Of a DNA stretch of 64,000 nucleotides, positions 37,439 to 47,615 are shown in pieces; positions within the stretch are counted from its first letter, which is position 1, and every line of letters begins with the position of its first letter. Below the pieces are notes generated by a model that saw only the letters and a program-made list of their open reading frames with translations, was not told the origin of the DNA and ran no database searches. The position numbers and the translations under genes were made by a program. This DNA comes from an uncultured Candidatus Saccharibacteria bacterium (GTDB lineage Bacteria; Patescibacteriota; Saccharimonadia; Saccharimonadales; Saccharimonadaceae): positions 62,001 to 126,000 of the forward strand of contig CAMZAD010000002.1 of NCBI GenBank assembly GCA_947304155.1. Direction: 5' to 3'.

Positions 37439-39037
37439 ATGAACAATTTGAATTATGGTGGGCCAGTTGTTCTTGTCGTAATGGACGGCGTGGGCTTGAG
37501 TAAGAATACTAAAGGTAATGCGGTATATCAATCGCACACCGAATTTTTGGATAAAGCCGTAAGAAATTGTGAAACAATGGCGCTCGAAGCTTCTGGTGAA
37601 GCAGTCGGTATTATCGCTGGTCAGATGGGGAATTCTGAAGTTGGTCATAATGCACTTGGTGCTGGCCAAATTATTAAGCAGGGAATTTCCAAAGTTGAAG
37701 ATGAGTTTGAAACTGGCAAAATTTGGGAATCAAAAACCTGGCAAGATTTAATTGCAAACGTGAAGCAAAAAAATTCTACTTTGCATTTTTCTGGTATCTT
37801 TTCTGATGGCGGAGTCCATAGCTCAATCGACCATCTTTTTAGAATGCTTGAACGAGCACATGAAGAGGGCATTAAGCGTGTTCGTGTTCATCTTGTGCTT
37901 GATGGTCGTGATGTCCCACCTCAATCCGCTGAAAAGTATATTGCCATGCTCGAGGATTATATCAACTCATTTAATGATGACACGATAGACTATCGCATCG
38001 CTGATGGTGGTGGCCGCATGACTTTTGTAGCAGACCGCTATGAATCTGATTGGTCAGTCGTAGAAAAAGGTTGGAATGCTTTTGTCCACGGTAAAGCCGA
38101 TTATTATTGTGGCTCAGCTTTGGAAGCAATTTCTGAAATTCGCAAAAAAGACCCAGAAGTTCAAGATCAATACTTCCCATCATTTGTGATTACGGAAAAT
38201 AACCAGCCAGTTGGCATTGTTAAAGATGGTGATAGCTTTGTTTATTTTGATTTTCGCGCTGACCGCGCACTCGAAATTGCCCAGGCCTTTACTTATGAAG
38301 ATTTTACGCCATTCAATCGTGGCACCGAAAATAATCGCCGCTTAAATGTTTACTTTGCAGGTATGACTGAATATAACTCTGATACACACGTGCCAGAACA
38401 TCGCCTAATTGAACCAGTCGAGATTCATAATACTTTGCATGAGTTCTTAGGAAATCACGGCGTGTCCCAACTTGCAATTGCTGAAGCTGTAAAATTTGGC
38501 CACATCACTTATTACTTTGACGGCAATTCTTATGATAAATACGATAATGAAGAACAAATTAATATTCCTTCCGACACAAAACCGTTTGACGAACGTCCGT
38601 GGATGAAGGCAGTTGAGATTACTGATACTTTGCTTGATAAAATTGCTAACTATAAATTCGTACGTGTGAATTTTGCTGGTGGCGACATGGTTGGTCATTC
38701 TGGAAATCTTGAAGCAACCATCACTGCAATGGAAGCAATCGACATTCAACTTGCTCGTATTGCAAAAAAAGTCGATGAACTCGGTGGTATGATGATAATT
38801 ACTGCTGACCACGGCAATGCTGAAGAATTGGTTGATGCAGAAGGCGAGACAAAGACTTCTCATACCACAAATCTCGTTCCATGTATCTTCTATGACAACA
38901 CCGAAAATCGTGGAAAATATGAACTTAATCGCATGCACGACGCTGGTCTAACTAATATCGCAGCGACAATTGCAAATTTGCTTGGATTTTCAAAATCAGA
39001 ACTTCCAGAATCTTGGCGCGAATCATTAATTAAGTAA
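37439..39037 (+). CDS. gpmI: 2,3-bisphosphoglycerate-independent phosphoglycerate mutase
   Basis: VVLVVMDGVGLS, MGNSEVGHNALGAGQ, FSDGGVHSSIDH, DGRDVPPQS, TADHGNAEE. Confidence 0.96.
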   Translation: MNNLNYGGPVVLVVMDGVGLSKNTKGNAVYQSHTEFLDKAVRNCETMALEASGEAVGIIAGQMGNSEVGHNALGAGQIIKQGISKVEDEFETGKIWESKTWQDLIANVKQKNSTLHFSGIFSDGGVHSSIDHLFRMLERAHEEGIKRVRVHLVLDGRDVPPQSAEKYIAMLEDYINSFNDDTIDYRIADGGGRMTFVADRYESDWSVVEKGWNAFVHGKADYYCGSALEAISEIRKKDPEVQDQYFPSFVITENNQPVGIVKDGDSFVYFDFRADRALEIAQAFTYEDFTPFNRGTENNRRLNVYFAGMTEYNSDTHVPEHRLIEPVEIHNTLHEFLGNHGVSQLAIAEAVKFGHITYYFDGNSYDKYDNEEQINIPSDTKPFDERPWMKAVEITDTLLDKIANYKFVRVNFAGGDMVGHSGNLEATITAMEAIDIQLARIAKKVDELGGMMIITADHGNAEELVDAEGETKTSHTTNLVPCIFYDNTENRGKYELNRMHDAGLTNIAATIANLLGFSKSELPESWRESLIK

Positions 39038-39040
39038 TAA

Positions 39041-39071
39041 AAAAATCTTCGGTGGTGAGCCGAAGATTTTT
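39041..39071. terminator. Bidirectional terminator between convergent genes
   Basis: AAAAATCTTCGG-tggtgag-CCGAAGATTTTT. Confidence 0.9.
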
Positions 39072-39078
39072 GATGAAA

Positions 39079-39912
39079 TTATTTTCCAAGCACGACGTTG
39101 TTTGCGTGGAGCCAGCCTTCGACTGTACCACCGTCGAGATATTCGCCATCGGTTCTTGCGACGCGAATGCAACCGCCTTTTTCGATGAATGATGCGAATG
39201 GATCAGTAATCATATATTCTTGATCATTTGGCCCAAAATCATGAGTTTTAACATACTCAACAATTTCTTTGAGTAAATCTGGTGACAAAATATACTTAGA
39301 AACTGAAGCAAGACCAGTAACTTGTTCTGGAGCTGGTTTCTCGGTAATTTTTACGAGTCTTTCGTTCTCAATTGTGAGTGCACCACCATTAAGCAAAGCT
39401 TCGTATGGATGGTCGATGCCGAGAATTGCAGATTCAGAGCTATCGCGAACAGCTTTTATAAGTGATTCTGCTGAAGATTCGCCTTCTGGGTTCCAAATGA
39501 AGTCGTCACCCATGAAACAGAAGACTGGTTCGTTGATGTTGTATTCTTCAACTACCATTGCTACTGGCACAGCTGTACCATAGCGACCAGTTGGGTCTTG
39601 AATTACGTAGTGAATATTGACACCTTCTGGCAAAGTTTTTGCGAGCGCCAAGCGATCATTCTTGCCACGCTCAATTAAATATTCGTTAAGTGCAACGTTG
39701 TCTTTATAAAACTCACGCACTTGGCATGGGTCAGCGTTACCGACAACCATATAGATATCAGTCACGCCAGCTTTGATAAGCTCCTGGACTGAATAGTCCA
39801 CCAGTGGACGGTTTCCGACTGGCAACATTGATTTTTCAATAATCTTTGTAATAGGCAATCTTCTTGTGCCCCAGCCAGCAACAGGAATGATTGCTTTAGT
39901 AATCTTTTCCAT
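39079..39912 (-). CDS. galU: UTP--glucose-1-phosphate uridylyltransferase
   Basis: KAIIPVAGWGTRRLPITKIIEKSMLPVGNRPLVDYSVQE, DPTGRYGTAVPVAMV. Confidence 0.92.
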   Translation of the reverse strand: MEKITKAIIPVAGWGTRRLPITKIIEKSMLPVGNRPLVDYSVQELIKAGVTDIYMVVGNADPCQVREFYKDNVALNEYLIERGKNDRLALAKTLPEGVNIHYVIQDPTGRYGTAVPVAMVVEEYNINEPVFCFMGDDFIWNPEGESSAESLIKAVRDSSESAILGIDHPYEALLNGGALTIENERLVKITEKPAPEQVTGLASVSKYILSPDLLKEIVEYVKTHDFGPNDQEYMITDPFASFIEKGGCIRVARTDGEYLDGGTVEGWLHANNVVLGK

Positions 39913-40010
39913 GAATATATTATATCACAAAATGCACATTTTTTAAAGTATGCGTGCAAAAATATTCACTGTGTGATATAATATATGTAGTAATCTTTTA
40001 AGGCATTAAT

Positions 40011-41561
40011 ATGACAAAAAATCCAACTTATCAACAAGAAATTGGTCACGTAATCGAGCGTATCCGTAAGGAGAAGGGCTTAACTCAAGCTGAACTCGCT
40101 AAGAAAATTGGCACTTCTCAGTCGGCAATCCATCGTATTGAAAAAGGTGATCAAAATATTTCTCTTGAGATGATCAAGAAGATTTCTGATGAGCTCGGAA
40201 CGCAAATCCTCTCTATAAATGACTCATCTTCGCAATCATATCGCATTAATGGCGGTAAAACTTTGCATGGTGAGATTACGATTAACACGTCAAAAAATGC
40301 CGCAGTCGGCTTGCTTTGTGCCGCTCTCTTAAATAGTGGTAAAACTACCCTTCATCACGTCGCTAGAATCGAGGAAGTCTTCCGTATCATTGAAGTTCTT
40401 GAATCTGTTGGCGTCAAATGTCGCTGGGTAAATCGCCGCAAAGACCTCGAAATTATATCACCGCACGAATTGAAAATGGAGAATCTAAATATTGAAGCGG
40501 CAAGAAAAACTCGTTCAATTATCATGTTTATGGGTCCATTAATCCATCGTTTTAACCGCTTCGAATTGCCATATGCTGGTGGTTGTAGCCTTGGGACTAG
40601 GACGGTTGACCCACATCTTCGCGCACTTTCACACTTCGGTATGAAAGTTGATGCAAAAACTAAAACCGGTTTTTATGATGTTGAAGTAGATAAAAAAGCT
40701 TTAAAAGACAAAACCAATAAGCATATTGTTCTGATTGAACGTGGTGATACTGTTACGGAAAATGTTTTGATGGCTGCCGCACTTTATCCAGGTAAAACCA
40801 CAATTATTGGTGCATCTTCAAACTACATGGTCCAAGATGTCTGTTTCTTCCTTGAAAAACTTGGTGTAAAAATCAAAGGTATTGGCTCTACGACACTTGA
40901 AGTAACTGGGCTTTCCGAGATTAATAAAGATGTTGAATATTGGCCAAGTGAAGACCCGATTGAATGTATGTCATTTATTGCTGCGGCGCTTGTAACTAAA
41001 TCAGAAATTACAATTACACGCGCTCCGATTGAGTTCTTGGAAATCGAACTTGAGGTTCTAAAATCAATGAACGCTCAGTTTTCTGTAAGCGAAGAGTACT
41101 TCAGTAAAAATGGTCGCACGAGATTAGTTGATATTGTTGTTAAAAAATCCAACCTTGTTGCACCAATGGATAAAATCCACCCAATGCCATTCCCAGGTCT
41201 TAATATTGATAACTTACCATTCTTTGGCGTAATTGCTGCTATGGCAGAAGGTCGCACTTTGATTCACGACTGGGTATTTGAAAATCGCGCAATTTACACT
41301 AGCTATCTCTCGAATTTAAATGCAAAGGTAGAACTCCTTGATGCCCACCGTGTTTACGTCGAAGGCCCAACTAACTGGCGCGCTGCTGAACTTGTGGCTC
41401 CTCCAGCACTTCGTCCTGCCGTCGTGGTCTTAATTGCAATGCTTGCCGCTCCAGGCACATCAATTTTACGTAACATTTATTCAATTGCTCGTGGTTATCA
41501 GGATTTTGCAAGACGCTTAAATCATCTCGGCGCAGATATTACTCCGCTTGCCGGAATTTAG
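40011..41561 (+). CDS. murA: XRE-family HTH domain fused to UDP-N-acetylglucosamine 1-carboxyvinyltransferase (MurA)
   Basis: N-terminal HVIERIRKEKGLTQAELAKKIGTSQSAIHRIEKGDQNISLEMIKKISDELG, then EPT-synthase fold with GGCSLGTRTVDPHL and IHPMPFPG. Confidence 0.92.
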   Translation: MTKNPTYQQEIGHVIERIRKEKGLTQAELAKKIGTSQSAIHRIEKGDQNISLEMIKKISDELGTQILSINDSSSQSYRINGGKTLHGEITINTSKNAAVGLLCAALLNSGKTTLHHVARIEEVFRIIEVLESVGVKCRWVNRRKDLEIISPHELKMENLNIEAARKTRSIIMFMGPLIHRFNRFELPYAGGCSLGTRTVDPHLRALSHFGMKVDAKTKTGFYDVEVDKKALKDKTNKHIVLIERGDTVTENVLMAAALYPGKTTIIGASSNYMVQDVCFFLEKLGVKIKGIGSTTLEVTGLSEINKDVEYWPSEDPIECMSFIAAALVTKSEITITRAPIEFLEIELEVLKSMNAQFSVSEEYFSKNGRTRLVDIVVKKSNLVAPMDKIHPMPFPGLNIDNLPFFGVIAAMAEGRTLIHDWVFENRAIYTSYLSNLNAKVELLDAHRVYVEGPTNWRAAELVAPPALRPAVVVLIAMLAAPGTSILRNIYSIARGYQDFARRLNHLGADITPLAGI

Positions 41562-41588
41562 CCAAAAACGTCGTATAATATAAGCAGA

Positions 41589-43262
41589 ATGGCTGTCAAA
41601 AATTTCGTCAAAAAACACTGGTTTGTGATAGCGATAGTTTTTGTTATTATTTTGCGTTTTCTTTATAGTTTTCAAATTCCAAGCTATCGCATCTATGGCA
41701 TGCAATATGACGATGAATTGATGTCGAGACAAGCCGCCTCGATGTCTCGTGGCGAATATCTTGGTGAGTATAATTATGCGACCTTGGTTAAAGGTCCAGT
41801 TTACCCGTTTTTGCTCGTGATTTCGCATGCTTTGAGTTTGAACTATAGCTCATTCTTCACGATTCTTTTTATCCTCGCGGCGTTCTATTTTATGCTGTCA
41901 TTAAAAAAGATAATTCCGAGCAAAAAAATACTGTTTGCAGTTTTTGTGTTATTACTATTTAATCCGCTGACATATTCTGGTGACCTATTCCAAAGACTTT
42001 ATCGAAACTCAATTTCCATCACAGAATTGTTATTCTTATTTGGCGCAATTATCCGGATTATTACGGCTGAAAAGTATACAAAAAACGCCATTATAAACTA
42101 TGTTGTGCTTGGTCTAATTTTGTCATTTATGTTCCTGACACGCGAAGATAATATTTGGATTTATCCAGTTCTTGCACTTCTAATAATTTATAAACTATAT
42201 AAAAATCTCAAATTAAAGCCGGCGCTAATCAACTTAATTCCGCTTGGTATTTTGATTTTTAGTTTAAATCTCGTATCGTGCATTAACTTAATTTCTTATG
42301 GTGCATATACCTACAATGAACTAAAAAATTCTAACTTCAAAAAAGCTTACATTAACTTTTTAAGTATTAAAGACGACGAACATAAAGACCGTGTTGCAAT
42401 CCCAAAATCAACTTTTTACAAGGTGATTGATAATAGCGATATTTTAGGATTTGATCGAAAATTTGTTGATAAAATGTATGAGTCATTAGCGGATGAAACC
42501 GGTGAAATAGATAATGGTAATATTGTCTGGTATTTTAGGCAATGGATTTATACTGCGCAGAAGTTCAAAAATGGCAAAGAAGCAAACGACTATTTTGGAA
42601 GATTGAATGACGAACTAAACCGACTTTTTGCCGAGAAAAAACTTGAAAAGGAATTAATTATTCCATCAGTATTTGTTAATACGCCAACCTGGAATAATAT
42701 TCTAGCTATTCCAGGAAGCCTAGTTGATGCAGTCGTTTATACTACAACCTATAAAAACGTTAAAACGGTCGAAGAATTTGCGCCAAGCAAAAAAGTCAAA
42801 GGTCTAATGTATAGCCGCGCCGAAAAAACCTACACCTTTATCTACAGTGATTATCGTCATACTGATGCAATGACAGACGAGAATCCTGCTAAATATGGAA
42901 TCATAAAATTCTTCCATGTCATTTTTACGGTCGTTGGCAGCGTAGTTGCGCTAATAATCTACTTCATGAATATCAAGAAGCTAGATAAGCTCGGAATCCT
43001 GATTAATATGGTATTATTAAGTTATCTAGTTATTTTAGGAGGTGTAGTTTACACGCACGTTACAGCCTATCACGCTATTAGGTATATGTATCTCGGCAAC
43101 GTCTATATTCTCCAAGAAATATTCATAGTATTAAATTTGTACAGATGGCATTTAAAGAGGAACGCGCATGATCTCAGTGATAATTCCAGCATACAACGAA
43201 GAAGAAGCAATCGTAGAAACAATCAAGGAAATCAAAAAAGTCCTAAAAAAAGGGAAGCTTGA
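41589..43262 (+). CDS. Polytopic membrane protein, probable GT-C type glycosyltransferase
   Basis: ~10 hydrophobic segments, early YDDE acidic motif; located next to GT2 and GtrA genes. Confidence 0.65.
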   Translation: MAVKNFVKKHWFVIAIVFVIILRFLYSFQIPSYRIYGMQYDDELMSRQAASMSRGEYLGEYNYATLVKGPVYPFLLVISHALSLNYSSFFTILFILAAFYFMLSLKKIIPSKKILFAVFVLLLFNPLTYSGDLFQRLYRNSISITELLFLFGAIIRIITAEKYTKNAIINYVVLGLILSFMFLTREDNIWIYPVLALLIIYKLYKNLKLKPALINLIPLGILIFSLNLVSCINLISYGAYTYNELKNSNFKKAYINFLSIKDDEHKDRVAIPKSTFYKVIDNSDILGFDRKFVDKMYESLADETGEIDNGNIVWYFRQWIYTAQKFKNGKEANDYFGRLNDELNRLFAEKKLEKELIIPSVFVNTPTWNNILAIPGSLVDAVVYTTTYKNVKTVEEFAPSKKVKGLMYSRAEKTYTFIYSDYRHTDAMTDENPAKYGIIKFFHVIFTVVGSVVALIIYFMNIKKLDKLGILINMVLLSYLVILGGVVYTHVTAYHAIRYMYLGNVYILQEIFIVLNLYRWHLKRNAHDLSDNSSIQRRRSNRRNNQGNQKSPKKREA

Positions 43263-44031
43263 AAAAGGCTCTGAAGTCATCGTAATAAACGATGGCTCTA
43301 CTGACGACACTAGAAAAAATGCCCTGAAATGTAAGGTTAAAGTTCTGGATAACCCCCAAAACATGGGTTATGGGTATTCATTGAAAAAGGGAATTAAAAA
43401 CGCTAAAAATAACACTATTGTTACGACCGATGCGGATTCAACCTATCCATTTGAAAGTGTGCTTGAAATGTTAAAAGTGAAAAAGCAAGGCTTTGACTTG
43501 GTAGTTGGCGCTAGAACTGGCAAAAACTATCGTGAATCGTTTTTAAAAAGTATTTTGCGAAGAATTTTGAGACGTTTTGTAGAATTTATTTCTGGAAAGA
43601 AAATCAAAGACATTAACTCCGGACTTAGAGTTTATGATAAGAAAACTGTTGAAAAGTTCTTCCCAAGGCTGTGTGATTCATTTAGCTTTTCGACTTCCCA
43701 AACTCTCGCATATCTAATGAACTCACTTTTTGTAACTTATGTTGATATTCCATATAACAAACGAAAAGGCAAATCGAAAGTAAAACTATTGAAGGATTCT
43801 TGCATCTGCATGAAATACATTTTAGAAAGTGGAATTTACTACAATCCAATTAAAGTTTTTTCATTGCTCTCATTTATTTGTGTTGTACTTTCTGGAATTG
43901 GATTTTTATTCTCGCATTTTGCACGCATTCAAGCTGGATACATTCTTGGTATTGGCGGACTTTTGGTTTCTGTAATTGTATTTTCAATCGGACTTCTCGC
44001 AGTGTTGCTTAAACAAATTATGGACAAATAA
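43168..44031 (+). CDS. GT2 family glycosyltransferase with C-terminal TM helices
   Basis: ISVIIPAYNEEEAIVETI, VINDGSTDDT, TTDADSTYPFE. Confidence 0.93.
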   Translation: MISVIIPAYNEEEAIVETIKEIKKVLKKGKLEKGSEVIVINDGSTDDTRKNALKCKVKVLDNPQNMGYGYSLKKGIKNAKNNTIVTTDADSTYPFESVLEMLKVKKQGFDLVVGARTGKNYRESFLKSILRRILRRFVEFISGKKIKDINSGLRVYDKKTVEKFFPRLCDSFSFSTSQTLAYLMNSLFVTYVDIPYNKRKGKSKVKLLKDSCICMKYILESGIYYNPIKVFSLLSFICVVLSGIGFLFSHFARIQAGYILGIGGLLVSVIVFSIGLLAVLLKQIMDK

Positions 44032-44453
44032 TGTTTAAGAAAATACTTAAAGAACTCACCAAAAAAGAGGTAAGGCTTTACGCGATTTTTGGGGTTCTGA
44101 CGAGCGTTTTAAACGTAGCGCTCTTTTGGGTTCTATGCCAAATTGGTTTGGTATATTTTGTTGCAAATTTAATTACACTAATTATTGTTAAACTCACAGC
44201 CTATATTTGTAATAAAAACTTCGTCTTTAAAAGTAAATGCAATAATCTTTCTGAACTCTCAAAAGAATTTGGCCGTTTCGTAATCTGGCGCGGGCTTACG
44301 ATGCTATTGGATTATTTTGGACTAATTTTCTTGGTCGAGGCTTTGGGCTGTGATAAAACAACCAGTAAAATCTTCGTCACGATTTTAGTAATCGCAATAA
44401 ATTATATTACTGGCAAGAATCGCGTCTTTAAAAATCGTCAGGAAACGGATTAA
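44031..44453 (+). CDS. GtrA family membrane protein
   Basis: Four TMs, YAIFGVLTSVLNVALFWVL..., CNKNFVFKS, NYITGKNRVFK. Confidence 0.85.
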   Translation: MFKKILKELTKKEVRLYAIFGVLTSVLNVALFWVLCQIGLVYFVANLITLIIVKLTAYICNKNFVFKSKCNNLSELSKEFGRFVIWRGLTMLLDYFGLIFLVEALGCDKTTSKIFVTILVIAINYITGKNRVFKNRQETD

Positions 44454-46530
44454 CGTCATCATATTCGATGTCGTCCGCCCAGGATTCTTTTTTGGGCTTT
44501 GGCATTGGTTTATAAAATCGCGTAAATGGATCGAATGGTTTCTTTTTTGGATGTGCGGCATATGGGTCAAAATCGTCGTCAACCGTGTCATACTCCTCGG
44601 CGTCATATTGTCCGTTAGTATGTGATGCATATGGGTTATAACCAAGCTCGGTTAAAAATCTTGAAGGCATGTTATAGCTTCTTTGTCCCATCGCAAAACG
44701 GCTAGATGCATAGGTCAAATATAATTTTTCTTTTGCGCGTGTCATGCCAACATAAGCCAGTCTTCGTTCTTCTTCAATGGCCGACTCATCGTCGCTACGA
44801 AGTGACGGGAAGAGACCTTCTTCAAGTCCAACTAAGAATACGACTGGAAATTCCAAGCCTTTTGCGGCGTGCATCGTCATAAGTGTGACGGAGTTTTTAG
44901 CGGCTTCTTCGTCAGCAGAAGACATTAAAGTTGCCTCAGCTAGGAAATCTTCGAGCGATGAGAATTCAACTGCGTTGCCAACCATTGCATTTAAGTTATC
45001 TGCTTTTTCATCACCTGCTGGTGTGCCGTCTTTTACAAGCGAAGTCATGTCGAATTTTTGAATCGCAGAAAGCACGATGTCGGACGGCGCAATTGAAATG
45101 TCTGTGCCTTTAATGAATTTCTGCAATTTTTCAATTGAAGTTCGAGCTTTGCCTGAAACTGCAAGTAAGAGTTCTGGGTCAGTTAAAGCTGCACCTTCAG
45201 CCGACTCTGCAAGAAAATCAAAAATCTTTTGGATACTAGAAGGGCCAACTCCAGAAAGCACGTTGCGACAAACACGTTCAAGTGAAACTAAATCGCGATG
45301 GTTAATTAAAACTTTCAAAATCGCGAGCACGTCCTTGATTTCCTTACGATCGTAGAAACGCACGCCACCAATAATTTTGTATGGAATATGTAAATCCAAA
45401 AACGCTTTTTCAAAATTATACGATTGTGCGTTAGTGCGATATAAAATTGCAAAATCTGAATAATCGCGGCCAGAATTCATTTCACCTAAAATTTTATAAG
45501 CCACATATTTTGCTTCAGCATTCTCGTCTGGCAAATTTTCAATATCAACCGGCTCGCCATCACCAACTTCTGTAAACAGAACTTTGTCGGTGCGGGTTTT
45601 GTTATTATTAATAACTTTCTGTGATGCCTTCAAAATATTGCCAGTAGAGCGATAGTTTTGCTCGAGCTTGATGGTGGTTGCGCCAGGAAAATCGCGACCA
45701 AAATTTAAAATGTTCGTAAAATCTGCACCACGCCATGAATAAATTGACTGCCAGTCATCACCCACCACGCAAATATTCTTTTCATTATTTACGAGCAACT
45801 TAATCAAACGATATTGAATGTGGTTCGTGTCCTGATACTCGTCAATTAAAATGTGTTTAAATTTATCCTGCCATTTCGCGCGGACTTCTTTATTCTTTTC
45901 AAAAAGATTTGCTGCTTCGATTAATAAATCATCAAAATCAAGCGCCGCCGACTCGCTCTTCATTTTTTCGTACAAACGGAAAATTTTTGCAGTATTTTTC
46001 TGGTTTGGATAAATCGCGCCAGCTTCGTAAGACTCAGGAGTGTCGCCACTGTTTTTGCAGTTTGAAATAATGCTTTGAACTTGTTTTGGTTTTAAATATT
46101 TATCGTCAATTTTAAGTTGTTTGATTGCACGTTTAATGAGTGAAAGTTGGTCATCAGTGTCATAAATCACGAAGTTTTTATCAAGCTTTGCAGCCTCATG
46201 CTCAATTCTCAAAATCTTCACACAAATCGAGTGAAAAGTTCCCATGTATGGCATAAAACTGCGTGGGACCTCATCTTTTTTGTCTGGATTAAGTAAATTC
46301 CAAAGGCGTGTGCGCATTTCTTTTGCTGCCTTGTTGGTAAAAGTCACAGCTAAAATACGGTTTTGCGGTACGCCAGTATAAATTAAATTAGCAATGCGAT
46401 GAGTTAAAGTTTTTGTTTTGCCAGAACCTGCGCCAGCCAAAATTAGAACCGGACCAAAAAGTGTATTAACGGCATGTTGTTGTTCTGAGTTAAGACCTTC
46501 TGTAAACATTCTTCTATTATAGCACGCCAA
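44428..46530 (-). CDS. UvrD/PcrA-type DNA helicase
   Basis: LNSEQQHAVNTLFGPVLILAGAGSGKTKTLTHRIANLI, VVGDDWQSIYSWRGADFTNIL, RRLAYVGMTRAKEKLYLTYA. Confidence 0.96.
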   Translation of the reverse strand: MACYNRRMFTEGLNSEQQHAVNTLFGPVLILAGAGSGKTKTLTHRIANLIYTGVPQNRILAVTFTNKAAKEMRTRLWNLLNPDKKDEVPRSFMPYMGTFHSICVKILRIEHEAAKLDKNFVIYDTDDQLSLIKRAIKQLKIDDKYLKPKQVQSIISNCKNSGDTPESYEAGAIYPNQKNTAKIFRLYEKMKSESAALDFDDLLIEAANLFEKNKEVRAKWQDKFKHILIDEYQDTNHIQYRLIKLLVNNEKNICVVGDDWQSIYSWRGADFTNILNFGRDFPGATTIKLEQNYRSTGNILKASQKVINNNKTRTDKVLFTEVGDGEPVDIENLPDENAEAKYVAYKILGEMNSGRDYSDFAILYRTNAQSYNFEKAFLDLHIPYKIIGGVRFYDRKEIKDVLAILKVLINHRDLVSLERVCRNVLSGVGPSSIQKIFDFLAESAEGAALTDPELLLAVSGKARTSIEKLQKFIKGTDISIAPSDIVLSAIQKFDMTSLVKDGTPAGDEKADNLNAMVGNAVEFSSLEDFLAEATLMSSADEEAAKNSVTLMTMHAAKGLEFPVVFLVGLEEGLFPSLRSDDESAIEEERRLAYVGMTRAKEKLYLTYASSRFAMGQRSYNMPSRFLTELGYNPYASHTNGQYDAEEYDTVDDDFDPYAAHPKKKPFDPFTRFYKPMPKPKKESWADDIEYDDVNPFPDDF

Positions 46531-46571
46531 GATTTGCCAATATCATTGCTTTTATGCTAAAATATTCCCGT

Positions 46572-47612
46572 ATGAAGCTGCGAAATCATACTAAGTTGAT
46601 TCGAACTCTCTCGACAGTTCTTTTGATGAGTTTGTTTTTTGGCGCGCTTCTTTCTTCAAACATCGGCCGCACCTTTGCGGACTCAGACGATACGAGCGTA
46701 AAATCCGAAAATAGTTTTGTAACGATTCACGATAATGGCAATACTACTACTGTAAAAACTGATGCTGGCACAGTTGAAGGCGTCTTAAAGCGTGCAAAAA
46801 TTGAATTAACCGAAGGCGATGTTGTTGAGCCAGAGCTAACTGCCGAAATTAATCAAAAAGATTTTGAAATCACAATTTATCGCGCTAGACCAGTTGTAGT
46901 AGTTGATGGTGTGGCGAAAAAATATCTCATGACCACCAAAACTAAAATGAGAGAAATTGTAAGCGAAGCTGGAATTGTGCTTTATGATGGCGATAAAATT
47001 GTTCGACAAAACAATGTCAAAAATCTGCTTGAAGTCGGCATGGTTGAAGAATATGAAATCAAACGTCATGGTGGCGAAATGGTAGTTGTGACCGAAGAAA
47101 TCGATTTTACGAGAAGAACGATTCGCGACGTAAATACTCCAGTTGGTGTTTCAAAAATTACTCAAGAAGGTGAAAAGGGTGAAAAGGAAATTACCTATGA
47201 AGTTAAATATCAAGATGGTAAGGAAGTCTCTCGTGTAAAAAAGAACGAAGTAATTACAAAGCAACCAGTCGAAGAAATTACAACTCTTGGCGTTGAATAC
47301 ACTGTCACCACGACGCCAGATCGTGAGACTTGTGCGCTCTGGGCGCGTGCAGCCGGCGTGAGTGAAACAGACCTTGATGCAGCGCTCTGGATTATTGAAA
47401 AGGAATCACACTGTCGCTATAATGCTACTAATGCTAGCTCTGGCGCATACGGCATTCCACAGGCACTTCCTGGTGATAAAATGGCAAGTGCGGGCGCAGA
47501 TTGGCGCACAAATCCAATTACGCAAATTCGTTGGATGGCAAGTTATGTTAAAAGTCGTTATGGCGGCTGGAATGGCGCAAAAAGATTTTGGGAAGAACAT
47601 CACTGGTATTAA
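46572..47612 (+). CDS. Secreted G5/DUF348-domain protein with C-terminal lytic transglycosylase-like domain (Rpf/YabE-like)
   Basis: Signal peptide, DUF348-like repeats, G5 (TRRTIRDVNTPVGVSKITQEGEKGEKEITYEVKYQDGKEVSR), SGAYGIPQALPGDKM...QIRWMASYVKSRYGGW. Confidence 0.88.
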   Translation: MKLRNHTKLIRTLSTVLLMSLFFGALLSSNIGRTFADSDDTSVKSENSFVTIHDNGNTTTVKTDAGTVEGVLKRAKIELTEGDVVEPELTAEINQKDFEITIYRARPVVVVDGVAKKYLMTTKTKMREIVSEAGIVLYDGDKIVRQNNVKNLLEVGMVEEYEIKRHGGEMVVVTEEIDFTRRTIRDVNTPVGVSKITQEGEKGEKEITYEVKYQDGKEVSRVKKNEVITKQPVEEITTLGVEYTVTTTPDRETCALWARAAGVSETDLDAALWIIEKESHCRYNATNASSGAYGIPQALPGDKMASAGADWRTNPITQIRWMASYVKSRYGGWNGAKRFWEEHHWY

Positions 47613-47615
47613 AAT

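Noticed and set aside
38447-38938. 163-aa minus-strand ORF opposite gpmI
   Set aside because: Shadow ORF of a conserved enzyme; composition not protein-like.
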